From an uncultured Planctomycetales bacterium (GTDB taxonomy: Bacteria; Planctomycetota; Planctomycetia; Isosphaerales; Isosphaeraceae): a stretch of DNA of 64,000 nucleotides. Below the pieces are notes generated by a model. It saw only the letters and a list, made by a program, of their open reading frames with translations, ran no database searches and had not been told where the DNA came from. Position 1 is the stretch's first letter. The number at the start of each line of letters is the position of its first letter. Below, in pieces: positions 55,712-64,000 of the stretch. The stretch covers positions 1-64,000 of the forward strand of contig CAIYJE010000029.1 of assembly GCA_903926465.1 (NCBI GenBank). The letters run 5' to 3'. The translations under genes were made by a program, and so were the position numbers.

Positions 55712-56992
55712 GTGTCGCACGCCGATCACGATACGCGGGTTCGTGGCCTGAAATGCCGCCTGTGCGGGAAACTTTACCCCAAACAGGCGTTGAATTTTTG
55801 CACCGACGATTTTGGCCCACTCGAAGTGGATTATGACTACGAGGCTGTAGCCCGATCCCTCGACCGGGCCACCATCGAACGACGCCCACGCACCATGTGG
55901 CGCTATCGTGAACTGCTGCCCGTGGATGGTGAACCAACCGTGGGGCGACACGTCGGCTGCACGCCGCTGGTCAAGGCAGACCGGCTCGCCAAGGCCATTG
56001 GTCATACCGGTCCGCTCTACCTCAAGAACGACGCGGTCAACCACCCCACGCTCTCGTTCAAAGATCGGGTGGTGGCCGTGGCACTCTCCAAGGCCGTGGA
56101 GCTCGGCTTCAAAACCGTTGGGTGCGCCTCTACCGGCAACCTGGCCGGCAGCGTGGCAGCCAACGCCGCAGCCGCAGGCCTTGAAGCCTACATCCTGATC
56201 CCAGACAACCTGGAACAGGGGAAGGTGCTCGGCTGCACCGTATATGGCGCAAAAGTGGTGGCTATCCACGGCAACTACGACCAGGTCAACCGACTCTGCT
56301 CCCAGATTGCCTTCCGCTACGGCTGGGGCTTCGTGAACGTCAACCTGCGGCCGTTCTACGCCGAAGGTTCCAAGACCATGGGGTTTGAGATTGCCGAAGA
56401 CCTGGGATGGGTTGCTCCCAACCAGGTTGTGGCCCCCATGGCCGGCGGCAGCCTGATCGGCAAACTCCACAAGGCGTTTGGCGAACTCCAGAAACTTGGC
56501 CTGATCCCCAAAACGCACACCCGGATGTTTGGTGCCCAGGCCACCGGCTGCAACCCAATCACCAACAGCGTCAAGACCGACGCCCTCAAGGTCCGTCCCA
56601 TCCGTAACCCCCAAACCATCGCCAAGAGCCTTGCTATTGGCGACCCCGCCGATGGCTACTTTGCCTCGCTCATGCTCAGAGACTCGGGGGGCTGGGGCGA
56701 AGATGTTACCGACGATGAGATTGTGCAGGGCATGACCTTACTGGCCGAAACCGAGGGGATTTTCTCAGAGACGGCTGGCGGCGTTACCCTGGCCGTGGCC
56801 CGCAAACTGATCGCGCAAGGCAAACTCGACCCCACCGCTTCCACCGTGCTCTGCATCACCGGGAACGGACTGAAGACCCAGGAAGCGCTCCTCGACCACA
56901 TCCCTCGCCCCAAAGTGATTGATCCCAAGCTCGAACAGTTTGAAGCCTTGGTAGGTGCGGCACCCGCCGAGTTCGCAACCGTCGGGGCCTGA
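55712..56992 (+). CDS. thrC: Threonine synthase
   Basis: 426 aa PLP enzyme of fold type II, converting O-phosphohomoserine to threonine. The PLP lysine is K117 in HPTLSFKDR, the phosphate-binding loop is STGNLAGSVAAN, and the C-terminal region has SETAGGVTLA and ITGNGLKT. The N-terminus has a Cys pair (CRLC, 15 and 18) followed by Cys30, as in the longer bacterial ThrC that carry a ribbon-like start. The start is GTG with GGAG about 8 nt upstream. It is followed by a MoaD/ThiS carrier, an E1-like enzyme and a cysteine desulfurase, an unusual setting. An alternative role using sulfur from the carrier should be kept open. Confidence 0.93.
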   Translation: MSHADHDTRVRGLKCRLCGKLYPKQALNFCTDDFGPLEVDYDYEAVARSLDRATIERRPRTMWRYRELLPVDGEPTVGRHVGCTPLVKADRLAKAIGHTGPLYLKNDAVNHPTLSFKDRVVAVALSKAVELGFKTVGCASTGNLAGSVAANAAAAGLEAYILIPDNLEQGKVLGCTVYGAKVVAIHGNYDQVNRLCSQIAFRYGWGFVNVNLRPFYAEGSKTMGFEIAEDLGWVAPNQVVAPMAGGSLIGKLHKAFGELQKLGLIPKTHTRMFGAQATGCNPITNSVKTDALKVRPIRNPQTIAKSLAIGDPADGYFASLMLRDSGGWGEDVTDDEIVQGMTLLAETEGIFSETAGGVTLAVARKLIAQGKLDPTASTVLCITGNGLKTQEALLDHIPRPKVIDPKLEQFEALVGAAPAEFATVGA

Positions 56993-57143
56993 GCCTCAGG
57001 CCTGCAAACCCCGCTCGTCTCGTCAGCGTTCACCCTCTCCTGCATGTTTCTCAAGCACAAGATTTCAAGGCCAGGTCCGGCAGCTCGCGAACTCGAAGCC
57101 AATTCCGGTCTTGAAACCGCTCTCCCAAAAAGGCGTTCCACCC

Positions 57144-57413
57144 ATGCCCAGTGTTTTAATTCCCACTCCGCTCCGGCCGCACGCCAGCGGCCTCGACAAC
57201 GTGACCGGGCAGGGAGATACCGTGGGCGCAGTACTGCTGGATGTGGTGACGCAGCATCCTGCGCTTCTGGAACGCCTGTTCGATGGCGACGATCTCCGTC
57301 GCTTCGTGAATGTTTATGTGAACAATGAAGATATTCGGTTTCTCGACGATCTTCAAACGGCGGTCACCGCAACCGACGAGATCAGCATCATCCCCGCCAT
57401 TGCCGGCGGCTGA
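57144..57413 (+). CDS. MoaD/ThiS-family ubiquitin-like sulfur carrier
   Basis: 89 aa, beta-grasp fold with the C-terminal GG (IIPAIAGG) that is adenylated and converted to a thiocarboxylate. Central motifs are LRRFVNVYVNNEDIRFLDDL and TDEISIIPAIAGG, closest to the MoaD/CysO type. The start is the ATG at 57144; the open frame upstream overlaps the thrC end and is not conserved-looking. It lies 151 nt after thrC and 67 nt before the E1-like gene. No molybdopterin genes are present, so a role in cysteine or methionine sulfur transfer is as likely as molybdopterin synthesis. Confidence 0.85.
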   Translation: MPSVLIPTPLRPHASGLDNVTGQGDTVGAVLLDVVTQHPALLERLFDGDDLRRFVNVYVNNEDIRFLDDLQTAVTATDEISIIPAIAGG

Positions 57414-57480
57414 TCCCGCTTGCGGCAGCCACCATCTTGTGCTTCTCCAAGTCTCTCTCTAATGAAACTGGGTTGGAACC

Positions 57481-58533
57481 ATGGCTTTTGCAGACGACGG
57501 CCGCGATCCACTTGAGCGTTACAGCCGCCAGATGCGGTTCCCTCCCCTGGGTGAAGATGGGCAGCGCAAGCTGGCAACCAGCCGCGTAACCATTTGCGGC
57601 TGTGGTGCGCTCGGAACCGTGCTGGCCAACCATCTGGTTCGCGCCGGAGTGGGCCATGTGCGAATTGTGGATCGCGACTTTATTGAAACGCACAACCTCC
57701 AGCGCCAGATTTTATTCGATGAAACCGATGTGGCGGAGAATTTGCCCAAGGCTGAGGCCGCCGCACGCAAGCTGCGGCTGATCAACAGCCAGGTCCAGAT
57801 CGAAGCGGTTGTCACCGATATCGACCACGCCAACATTCTGGATCTGGTCTCTGATGCCGACCTGATCCTGGACGGGACCGACAACTTTGAAACCCGCTAC
57901 CTGATCAACGATGCGGCGGTGAAGCTGGGCAAACCGTGGATCTTTGGCGGAGTGATTGGCAGCGAGGGGCAGTCGATGACGATCAGGCCGGGGATTACCC
58001 CTTGCCTGCGCTGCGTGATTGAAAGCAGCCCGCCACCGGGGATGACCCCCACCTGTGAGACGGCCGGCGTGCTTGGGCCGGCCGTGTCGGTGATTGCCAG
58101 TTTTGAGGCCGTTGAAGCCATCAAATTGCTGGCCGGCAAGCTGGATGCCCTGAACACCGAACTGATCATGGTGGATATCTGGAACTGGTCGTTCCGGCGT
58201 CTGAAGATTGCGGGCCTGAAGGGGAAGGTGGACTGTCCCACCTGTGTACGCGGCGAGTTTTCCTGGCTTGAAGGAGAATTTGGCACGCACACCACCACAC
58301 TTTGCGGACGCAATGCCGTTCAGGTAGCGGTTCGCAGGGGAGAGCCGCTCAATTTTGGCGAACTCGCGGGCCGACTGCGGGCGCTGGGCGAGGTTAAACA
58401 GAATGCCTTTATGCTCAAGTTTTCAACCGAAGGATATGAGTTCACCATTTTCCCGGATGGTCGTGCCATCATCAAAGGGACGAATGACATTGCCCGGGCC
58501 CGCTCTTTGTATGCCCAGTTCGTGGGCAACTGA
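57481..58533 (+). CDS. MoeB/ThiF-family E1-like adenylyltransferase
   Basis: 350 aa. It activates the C-terminal glycine of a sulfur carrier with ATP. The nucleotide-binding motif is GCGALGTVLANHLVRAG, followed by DRDFIETHNLQRQ with the arginine finger region. The adenylation site is DGTDNFETRYLIND. The catalytic cysteine loop reads PTCETAGVLGP, and zinc-binding pairs are CLRC and CPTC. There is no C-terminal rhodanese domain. Instead there is a roughly 70-residue tail (FMLKFSTEGYEFTIFPDGRAIIKGTND) as in Bacillus-type ThiF. Sulfur must therefore come from a separate donor, plausibly the desulfurase encoded 47 nt downstream. Confidence 0.9.
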   Translation: MAFADDGRDPLERYSRQMRFPPLGEDGQRKLATSRVTICGCGALGTVLANHLVRAGVGHVRIVDRDFIETHNLQRQILFDETDVAENLPKAEAAARKLRLINSQVQIEAVVTDIDHANILDLVSDADLILDGTDNFETRYLINDAAVKLGKPWIFGGVIGSEGQSMTIRPGITPCLRCVIESSPPPGMTPTCETAGVLGPAVSVIASFEAVEAIKLLAGKLDALNTELIMVDIWNWSFRRLKIAGLKGKVDCPTCVRGEFSWLEGEFGTHTTTLCGRNAVQVAVRRGEPLNFGELAGRLRALGEVKQNAFMLKFSTEGYEFTIFPDGRAIIKGTNDIARARSLYAQFVGN

Positions 58534-58580
58534 TCCAGATTTCCAACGCCCCAGATACGGCCACTCGCAGAGGACCAGGC

Positions 58581-59762
58581 ATGAGTACGACGGCTGTTCC
58601 GATTTACCTTGATAACGCGGCCACTTCGTTCCCCAAACCGGAGCCCGTGTATCTGGCGCTCGACCAGTTCGCGCGGACGAGCCTGGCCAACCCAGGGCGT
58701 TCTGGGCACCGCATGGCCAAAGAGGCCGAGCGCACCATCGAGCTGGCTCGAAGTGCGCTCAACCGGTTCTTCCAGGGCGAGTCTGCAAACCGCTGGATTT
58801 TCACCCTGAACTGCACCGATGCCCTCAACATCGCCATCAAGGGGTCCATTCAACCCGGCGACCACGTGATCACCTCGGACCTGGAACACAACTCGGTTAG
58901 CCGGCCGTTGCGCCGGCTTGAGAAAGACGGTGTGATCACCCTCACCCGGCTGGAATCCAGTGAAGGCTATCTAGACGCCGACCAGGTTCGCCTTGCCCTT
59001 ACACCCCAGACCCGGCTGGTGGCCCTTACGCATGCCGTCAATGTGCTGGGCACGGTCCAACCCATTGAGGCGATTGCGGCAATTGTCAGAGAGGCCGGCG
59101 CTCTGCTGCTGGTGGATGCCGCACAGTCTGCGGGCGTGGTCCCTATCAACCTCAAATCCACACCCATTGACCTGCTAGCGTTTCCCGGCCACAAGGCGCT
59201 TTATGGCCCTACGGGGACCGGGGTCCTGTATGTAGGGCGTCGGGCCAAGCTCAGACCCTGGCGAGAAGGCGGCACGGGGGGAGACTCCAAGAGCGTGCTT
59301 CAACCGGAGGAGTTGCCCTTTGCGCTGGAAGGCGGCACTCCAAACGCGCTGGGGATTGCCGGCCTGGCGGCAGGGATTGAGTGGGTCACCCGGCAGGGGG
59401 TCGAGCAGAACCGGCTGCATGAAGTGGCCCTGCTTCAGAGGGTTGTAGACTGGGTAGAGGCCGAGGGAAGCGGCTATGGGTGGAACGTGGCCGGCCGCTG
59501 GGATGCGGCAAGCCATGTTGGGGCACTGTCCCTGATCACACCCAACCTGGATGACTTTCACCCCCAGGTCATTTCAGACATTCTGGATACCAGCTTTGGG
59601 ATTGCCGTGCGTTCGGGGCTGCACTGTTCGCCTTACATTCATCAGCGAATCGGCTCATTCCCAGACGGAACCGTACGACTGAGCCCTGGTCCGTTCAATA
59701 CCGAGGCACACATCGACGCGTTTCTGGAGGCCCTGCAAGCGATCTCGGTGGGAATCCTTTGA
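58581..59762 (+). CDS. Cysteine desulfurase family protein (class V aminotransferase)
   Basis: 393 aa. It begins IYLDNAATSFPKPEPVY, the start typical of the EF2568-type desulfurase subgroup. The PLP lysine is K205 in FPGHKALYGP, after DAAQSAGVVPI. The persulfide cysteine is probably that in RSGLHCSPYIHQR near the C-terminus, followed by VRLSPGPFNTEAHIDAFLEAL. It would take sulfur from cysteine and pass it to an acceptor. The acceptor could be the E1-carrier complex encoded just upstream or the Fe-S assembly system. The operon position favours the first; this is inference. Confidence 0.9.
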   Translation: MSTTAVPIYLDNAATSFPKPEPVYLALDQFARTSLANPGRSGHRMAKEAERTIELARSALNRFFQGESANRWIFTLNCTDALNIAIKGSIQPGDHVITSDLEHNSVSRPLRRLEKDGVITLTRLESSEGYLDADQVRLALTPQTRLVALTHAVNVLGTVQPIEAIAAIVREAGALLLVDAAQSAGVVPINLKSTPIDLLAFPGHKALYGPTGTGVLYVGRRAKLRPWREGGTGGDSKSVLQPEELPFALEGGTPNALGIAGLAAGIEWVTRQGVEQNRLHEVALLQRVVDWVEAEGSGYGWNVAGRWDAASHVGALSLITPNLDDFHPQVISDILDTSFGIAVRSGLHCSPYIHQRIGSFPDGTVRLSPGPFNTEAHIDAFLEALQAISVGIL

Positions 59763-59867
59763 GATTTGCGCGCCAGAGCTTGAACTTTCAGGCGGGTTGA
59801 TGCATCGTAAATTGCAATCACTCTGCTTCAATTCCCCCCTTCACGATCTTTCTGGGGGCTTGAGTTC

Positions 59868-61304
59868 ATGCCCATTTCCATTGCGTGCCCCGGCTGTGAT
59901 ACACGGTACACACTCTCCAACTCGGTGGCCGGCAAAACAGCCCGCTGCAACAAGTGCGATCAGGTGTTTCGTGTACCGGTTCCCGTTCCCACGGATGGCG
60001 AATCGACCGATGCCACGGCTGGGCTCACCATTCCAGCCCCAGCCAACACAAACCAGACGTGGACCGACCGGTCCCACAATTCGTTCGATCATTTTGGATC
60101 GGATGAGATTGTGGATGAGCGGCCAGAATCAACGACCCCGTGGAACACCAGGCCTGCCGGTAACAGGAAACGAGCGGCGACCACAGCAGAGGTGAAGGTC
60201 AAGAAGCCATTCTGGTCCAGATCACTGCCATCCGCATTCTCAGGGATTTCGGCTCTGATCGCGGTTGCGTTCATCGGACTGAGGCTTTTCAAGGCCTACA
60301 CGCAAATCATGGGCGCAGCGAACGGGCTCCCGGATAACCCGTTGCCTGTGGCAAAACCCCAGGTGTTCAACGGTGAACGGTTCCCGGTCTTACCCGAGCC
60401 CGCCAGGCTGAATCCAGGCGATCCCGTGCCAGGCAGTGGGCCGCGCGCCACCTTGCCACCACCGGCCCGAGGGCTTTATCCGGCCGGAACCGCACCACCA
60501 AACGTTAGCTTCACCCCCCTGGGCCGTCCAGGAATGATGACTCGGCACAGTGTCGAACACGATTTCGGCCTGGAAGAGATCGACAGGCTAACAACGCTCC
60601 TGGAACGCATCAGCGACGAAGCCAGCCTTGAGCAAGTGCGGCCCGACCTGAACCGCCTGACGCAGGACCAGCCCGATATTTACAACCGGATCGTCGCAAG
60701 CCTGCCACGGCTTCAGCCTGAGGAAACAGACCAGTTGGCCCGCCGATTCTCGGCACCGGCTCAGAAAACGCTCGATGCGCTCCACCAACAGCTCCAAAGA
60801 ATCCAGGCGATACCCACGCTCAGGGCCCAAGGCGCGGAAATCGAATCGGCGATCTCCAAGCTGACCAAGGGCTATCAGGACTTGATCAAACACGCGGGCC
60901 AGCTTGAGCCCGAATCTGATCCTTATGTCGAAGTCTTTATCAGTGACGTCCCCGACGCGGAGACCTGTTCTGAAATTGCCCAGATCTTGCTGAATGAAAG
61001 CTCTGCTCCCGCACTCGGTGGCCAGGTTTCGGTTTGGGGCAATGGAAAAGACTCGGCGTTTCGGATCTGGAGCATTTTACGCACCACAGATTTCGCGACC
61101 CGACTCTTCCCACCACCCGCACACTTTGTTGTCAAGAACCACCAGATCTTCGTCAACAATTACCGACGCAACCCGGCAAGTTCTACTGGGCTGGAGTTCC
61201 CGAACCCCAACCCAGAACAACCGTTCAAGCCTGAAAGTACGCCCGAAGAATCTCACCAGGAACCCGCCCAGGCTGATGGCGAACCGGTTCCTGACAAAGA
61301 TTGA
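59868..61304 (+). CDS. Zinc-ribbon single-pass membrane protein, paralogue 1
   Basis: 478 aa. The ribbon has C7-x2-C10 and C27-x2-C30 (IACPGCDTRYTL, ARCNKCDQVFRVP), the MJ0042-like layout. A Pro-rich linker follows, then one membrane span at about 118-140 (ISALIAVAFIGLRLF). The extracytoplasmic part has a helical segment (223-340) and an alpha/beta block (345-437: PYVEVFISDVPDAETC ... FRIWSILRTTDFATRLFPPPAHFVV) shared with the next gene. The C-terminus is acidic. No catalytic site was found. It forms a tandem pair with the gene at 61475. Confidence 0.8.
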   Translation: MPISIACPGCDTRYTLSNSVAGKTARCNKCDQVFRVPVPVPTDGESTDATAGLTIPAPANTNQTWTDRSHNSFDHFGSDEIVDERPESTTPWNTRPAGNRKRAATTAEVKVKKPFWSRSLPSAFSGISALIAVAFIGLRLFKAYTQIMGAANGLPDNPLPVAKPQVFNGERFPVLPEPARLNPGDPVPGSGPRATLPPPARGLYPAGTAPPNVSFTPLGRPGMMTRHSVEHDFGLEEIDRLTTLLERISDEASLEQVRPDLNRLTQDQPDIYNRIVASLPRLQPEETDQLARRFSAPAQKTLDALHQQLQRIQAIPTLRAQGAEIESAISKLTKGYQDLIKHAGQLEPESDPYVEVFISDVPDAETCSEIAQILLNESSAPALGGQVSVWGNGKDSAFRIWSILRTTDFATRLFPPPAHFVVKNHQIFVNNYRRNPASSTGLEFPNPNPEQPFKPESTPEESHQEPAQADGEPVPDKD

Positions 61305-61474
61305 TTGCCAGACATGGGTGAACTCCGGACAGGTTAAAAACCGATGCATCCTGGTTCGCGCGGGCGTGAATTGGTTTTATGATTGTAAGATCCTGTCTGA
61401 CGGAAGAGCCGCTTGATGCCTGACCGGCATTGACCCAGATCGTTTTGACCTTGCACGTGCTGGAGATTCGCACG

Positions 61475-63919
61475 ATGCCCATCACCATTGCCTGCCCTGG
61501 CTGTTCCACGCGTTATTCGCTGCCCGATGCCACGGCCGGCAAAACGGCGAAGTGCAAGAAGTGCGACCAGGTGTTCCGGGTTCCCGTGCCACGTCAAACG
61601 GGAAACGCTGGTTCCGAAAGCTCGCCCAATACCGAGCGGCCCGGGCTCGCAGATCGGGATGACGATATTCCGCCACAAGCCCCGCCCCGGCCATCAACCA
61701 GCCACCGGCCGGTGCCACCACCGGTCGCCGCTCCGGCGGAATTCCGCCATGAGGATGCGCCGCCCGAGCCCCCCAGACGCTTCATCAAAGCCGCGAACAT
61801 GCCACCAGAACCGTCAAGGCGGGCCGCAGAACCTGCACTCGACGACTTTGGCGCCCATGAGGTCCTCGACGATTTCCCAGAAGTTGAAGCCGACCTGCCG
61901 CCATCGCCCGCCTGGTCCATGCAGAAACCCAAAGGATCCAGGTCCAAGAATTCAGGGCAGGGGATTCTGGGCAAACTTCAGGGTGCCCCACTGCCGGCGC
62001 TGATCTTTGTTGGCGGCAGCGCAGCCCTTTGGCTGTTCTTGCTCACCGTGGTTGTCCCCTCAATGGCTGGACAGGGGGCCGCCGCCGATGCCGCCCAGGC
62101 CGTGGTCGCCGTTCCAGCCCCAGTTCCCGCCCAGGCCGTGGTCGCCGTTCCAAACGTACCCGGCGCGGCCGCAACCGGACTGCCAAACCCATCAACCCTT
62201 GCCCAGACCAACCCACCCATGCCTGGTGGGGCCCCCTCAGGATTTGGTGGGCCTGGCAACCCCACTCCGGGCGGGCTCCCAGCCGCCATGGAAGGGTTTT
62301 ACGCCGCTGGCACCAATCCGGCCAGCCTGCCAAAACCGCCCATCCGCCAGGATCTGATCACACGGCACATGCAAGTGCTCCGGGGTGGACTCAAAGCCGT
62401 GAACGACCTCACCGCCATCCTTCGCACCATTAGCGACGTGAACACCTTTCAGCAGGCCGGCCCCAGGGTTCAACAGGTCATTCAGACTCAGGCGACCAGT
62501 TTTGCACAGCAACTGCCCACGCTTCCACCACTCTCAGCAGCCGAAGATCGAGAGATGGCCAGGCAACTAGTGAACGAGGCTCTCGCGACCAACCAAGGGT
62601 TCAAGGCCGAGGTCGAACGGCTGCAACGGATCCCCGCCCTGAGTGCCAACGCCGCCCAGATGAGCATCGGGCTCGCAAAGATGACCTCCGGCTTCAACGA
62701 GCTGGTCACTGTCGCCAACCAACCGGAACCCGGCCCTATACCCTACATTGAAGTTCTGATGAACGACGTACCCGACGGCGAAACCAATGCCGCGATTCTG
62801 GAAATGGTGATAAAAACCGTGAGTGGCTCTGGCGGACAGATGAGTCTCTGGAATCGCGGTTCGGTGTCAACGTTCAGGATCTGGCCTGTGGCAGATCCAG
62901 CGGCCTTCGCCGCCAAGGCGTTTCCGGCACCAGCCAGGGTCGAGGTCAGAGGGTACCAGATTTTCGTCACCGGGCATCAGCCAGACCCCGCACAAGTGGC
63001 CGCCATTAAAGTTAAACGGGCTGAGGAAGAAAAAGCCCGCGCCATCGCTAACGCCCCCGATCCCTCGGTTGCACCCGGCACACCACCCATTGATGCCGCC
63101 CTCATCAAACTCAAGAGCGGCAAAAACCACCTTGTTCAGCAGGCCGCCCAGGAACTGGCCAGGGTCGTGCCCGAAGATGCACGCAAGGCCGAGGTAACCA
63201 AAGCGCTCATTCCACTGGTCGCAAGCTCTGATAACGGCTCGGCCAAAGAGGCCATCAACGCGCTTGGGAACTGGAAAGCCCAGGAAGGTGAGGCGGCCAT
63301 TCAGCATATCCTCACGGCCACCACCGATGGCGGTGTCCGCGAGGCTTCCATCAAGAGTCTGCTCGCTTTCGATACACCAGAAAGCCTCAAAGTACTCGCC
63401 CAGTTCATGCTGGAAACCACCGACGGCTTCAAGTCAAAGGATGTCCTCACCGCCCTGATCAAGAAGGGCACACCCTCCGTTGTCCCCTACCTGATCCAGT
63501 ACCTGGAGAAGTCGCAGGATGGTTTCGGTCGGGCTGAAGCCATCAAAGCCTTGGGCCGGATGAAGGCCGTGGAAGCCGCGCCCGCAATCGTCGCCCGCAT
63601 CAAGGACAACCTGTTTGAGGTCCCCGATGCCCTCCGCGCCCTCGGCCCGGAAGCCGAACCGGCCGTGATCCCCTTGCTCAAGAATTCCGACTCCCAGATC
63701 CGGAAACTTGCTTGCGAGGTGTTGCGTGATATTGGCGGCCAGGAAACTTTGGACGTGATGAAAAAACTCCCGGCTGACCCCGACGTGTTCGTCAAGCAGG
63801 AAGCTGCCAACGCCATGCAGGCCATCAAGGCCCGGCTCAAGAGCCAGAAACCAGACTCCGCGCCAGCCAAAGAGGGTGAGAATCCGTTTGGAAACCGGCC
63901 GGTGAAGGCCCGCGGTTGA
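61475..63919 (+). CDS. Zinc-ribbon single-pass membrane protein with HEAT-like repeats, paralogue 2
   Basis: 814 aa. It has the same ribbon (C7, C10, C27, C30; IACPGCSTRYSL, AKCKKCDQVFRVP), a Pro-rich linker, a membrane span at about 171-197 (LPALIFVGGSAALWLFLLTVVV), and the helical and alpha/beta block of the previous protein (about 290-508: PYIEVLMNDVPDGETN ... FRIWPVADPAAFAAKAFPAPARVEV). Unlike it, this protein continues with a roughly 260-residue set of HEAT/armadillo-like helical repeats (AKEAINALGNWKAQEGEAAI; GRAEAIKALGRMKAVEAAPAIV). The start is ATG 61475 with GGAG about 9 nt upstream. A scaffolding role at the envelope is inferred from architecture only. Confidence 0.85.
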   Translation: MPITIACPGCSTRYSLPDATAGKTAKCKKCDQVFRVPVPRQTGNAGSESSPNTERPGLADRDDDIPPQAPPRPSTSHRPVPPPVAAPAEFRHEDAPPEPPRRFIKAANMPPEPSRRAAEPALDDFGAHEVLDDFPEVEADLPPSPAWSMQKPKGSRSKNSGQGILGKLQGAPLPALIFVGGSAALWLFLLTVVVPSMAGQGAAADAAQAVVAVPAPVPAQAVVAVPNVPGAAATGLPNPSTLAQTNPPMPGGAPSGFGGPGNPTPGGLPAAMEGFYAAGTNPASLPKPPIRQDLITRHMQVLRGGLKAVNDLTAILRTISDVNTFQQAGPRVQQVIQTQATSFAQQLPTLPPLSAAEDREMARQLVNEALATNQGFKAEVERLQRIPALSANAAQMSIGLAKMTSGFNELVTVANQPEPGPIPYIEVLMNDVPDGETNAAILEMVIKTVSGSGGQMSLWNRGSVSTFRIWPVADPAAFAAKAFPAPARVEVRGYQIFVTGHQPDPAQVAAIKVKRAEEEKARAIANAPDPSVAPGTPPIDAALIKLKSGKNHLVQQAAQELARVVPEDARKAEVTKALIPLVASSDNGSAKEAINALGNWKAQEGEAAIQHILTATTDGGVREASIKSLLAFDTPESLKVLAQFMLETTDGFKSKDVLTALIKKGTPSVVPYLIQYLEKSQDGFGRAEAIKALGRMKAVEAAPAIVARIKDNLFEVPDALRALGPEAEPAVIPLLKNSDSQIRKLACEVLRDIGGQETLDVMKKLPADPDVFVKQEAANAMQAIKARLKSQKPDSAPAKEGENPFGNRPVKARG

Positions 63920-64000
63920 TGCCCACCGATGAACCAAGACCGGGCCTCAGGCCCTTCGACCTTGAGAAGCGGGCTAGCGATTGCCTATGCTGACAAGGTT

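Noticed and set aside
55379-56614. 411-aa antisense frame over threonine synthase
   Set aside because: It opposes a well-supported thrC and has no family resemblance.

Overview
The window looks like chromosomal DNA of a planctomycete, most plausibly from the Gemmata-type lineage. This is inferred from gene content, not from a marker-gene comparison. The pointers are two giant secreted proteins with the N-terminal LEDR-type signature and a C-terminal dockerin-like module; a Ser/Thr kinase-WD40 receptor behind an ECF sigma factor; three zinc-ribbon/membrane proteins of the same design; FG-GAP and PEP-CTERM proteins; and an enlarged RNase P RNA. No insertion sequence, prophage, CRISPR array, tRNA or rRNA was recognised.

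Layout. 0.3-10 kb: a 3225-aa Ig-repeat/beta-helix protein, then a PEP-CTERM protein with a good terminator. 11-16 kb: an ASPIC/FG-GAP protein facing a leftward group (membrane protein, ExoP/CpsD-like ATPase, ExeA-like ATPase, zinc-ribbon protein) that resembles exopolysaccharide/exosortase accessory loci. 17-21 kb: RbsD, a secreted protein of unknown function, and a CobB/CbiA homologue that lacks both its P-loop and its glutaminase cysteine. 21-25 kb: sdhC-sdhD-sdhA-sdhB with a terminator. 26-35 kb: a 2958-aa protein with three six-bladed NHL propellers alternating with Ig-like domains. 35-39 kb: sigma factor and kinase, overlapping by 14 nt. 39.4-39.8 kb: rnpB. 40-50 kb: a YbaK-type deacylase, PutA, and a tightly overlapping L-rhamnose uptake/isomerase operon in which a permease is fused to its binding protein. 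50-53 kb: a cyclase-family enzyme, an AT-richer pair of unknown genes and a TacA/TacT-type toxin-antitoxin pair. 53-60 kb: an FG-GAP protein, then threonine synthase, a MoaD/ThiS carrier, a MoeB/ThiF activator and a cysteine desulfurase. 60-64 kb: two tandem paralogous zinc-ribbon membrane proteins, the second with HEAT-like repeats.

How genes may work together. The rhamnose operon couples uptake to the first catabolic step, and PutA lies downstream on the same strand. The desulfurase, E1-like enzyme and GG-ended carrier form a complete set for making a protein thiocarboxylate. Their position directly after threonine synthase raises the possibility of carrier-dependent sulfur insertion into an amino acid. 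The two giant proteins share the same C-terminal cassette and probably the same route to the cell surface.

The least ordinary items are the catalytically stripped CobB homologue, the permease-binding protein fusion with a retained internal ribosome-binding site, the ThrC-carrier-E1-desulfurase cluster, and the nested and tandem domain duplications in the giant proteins.
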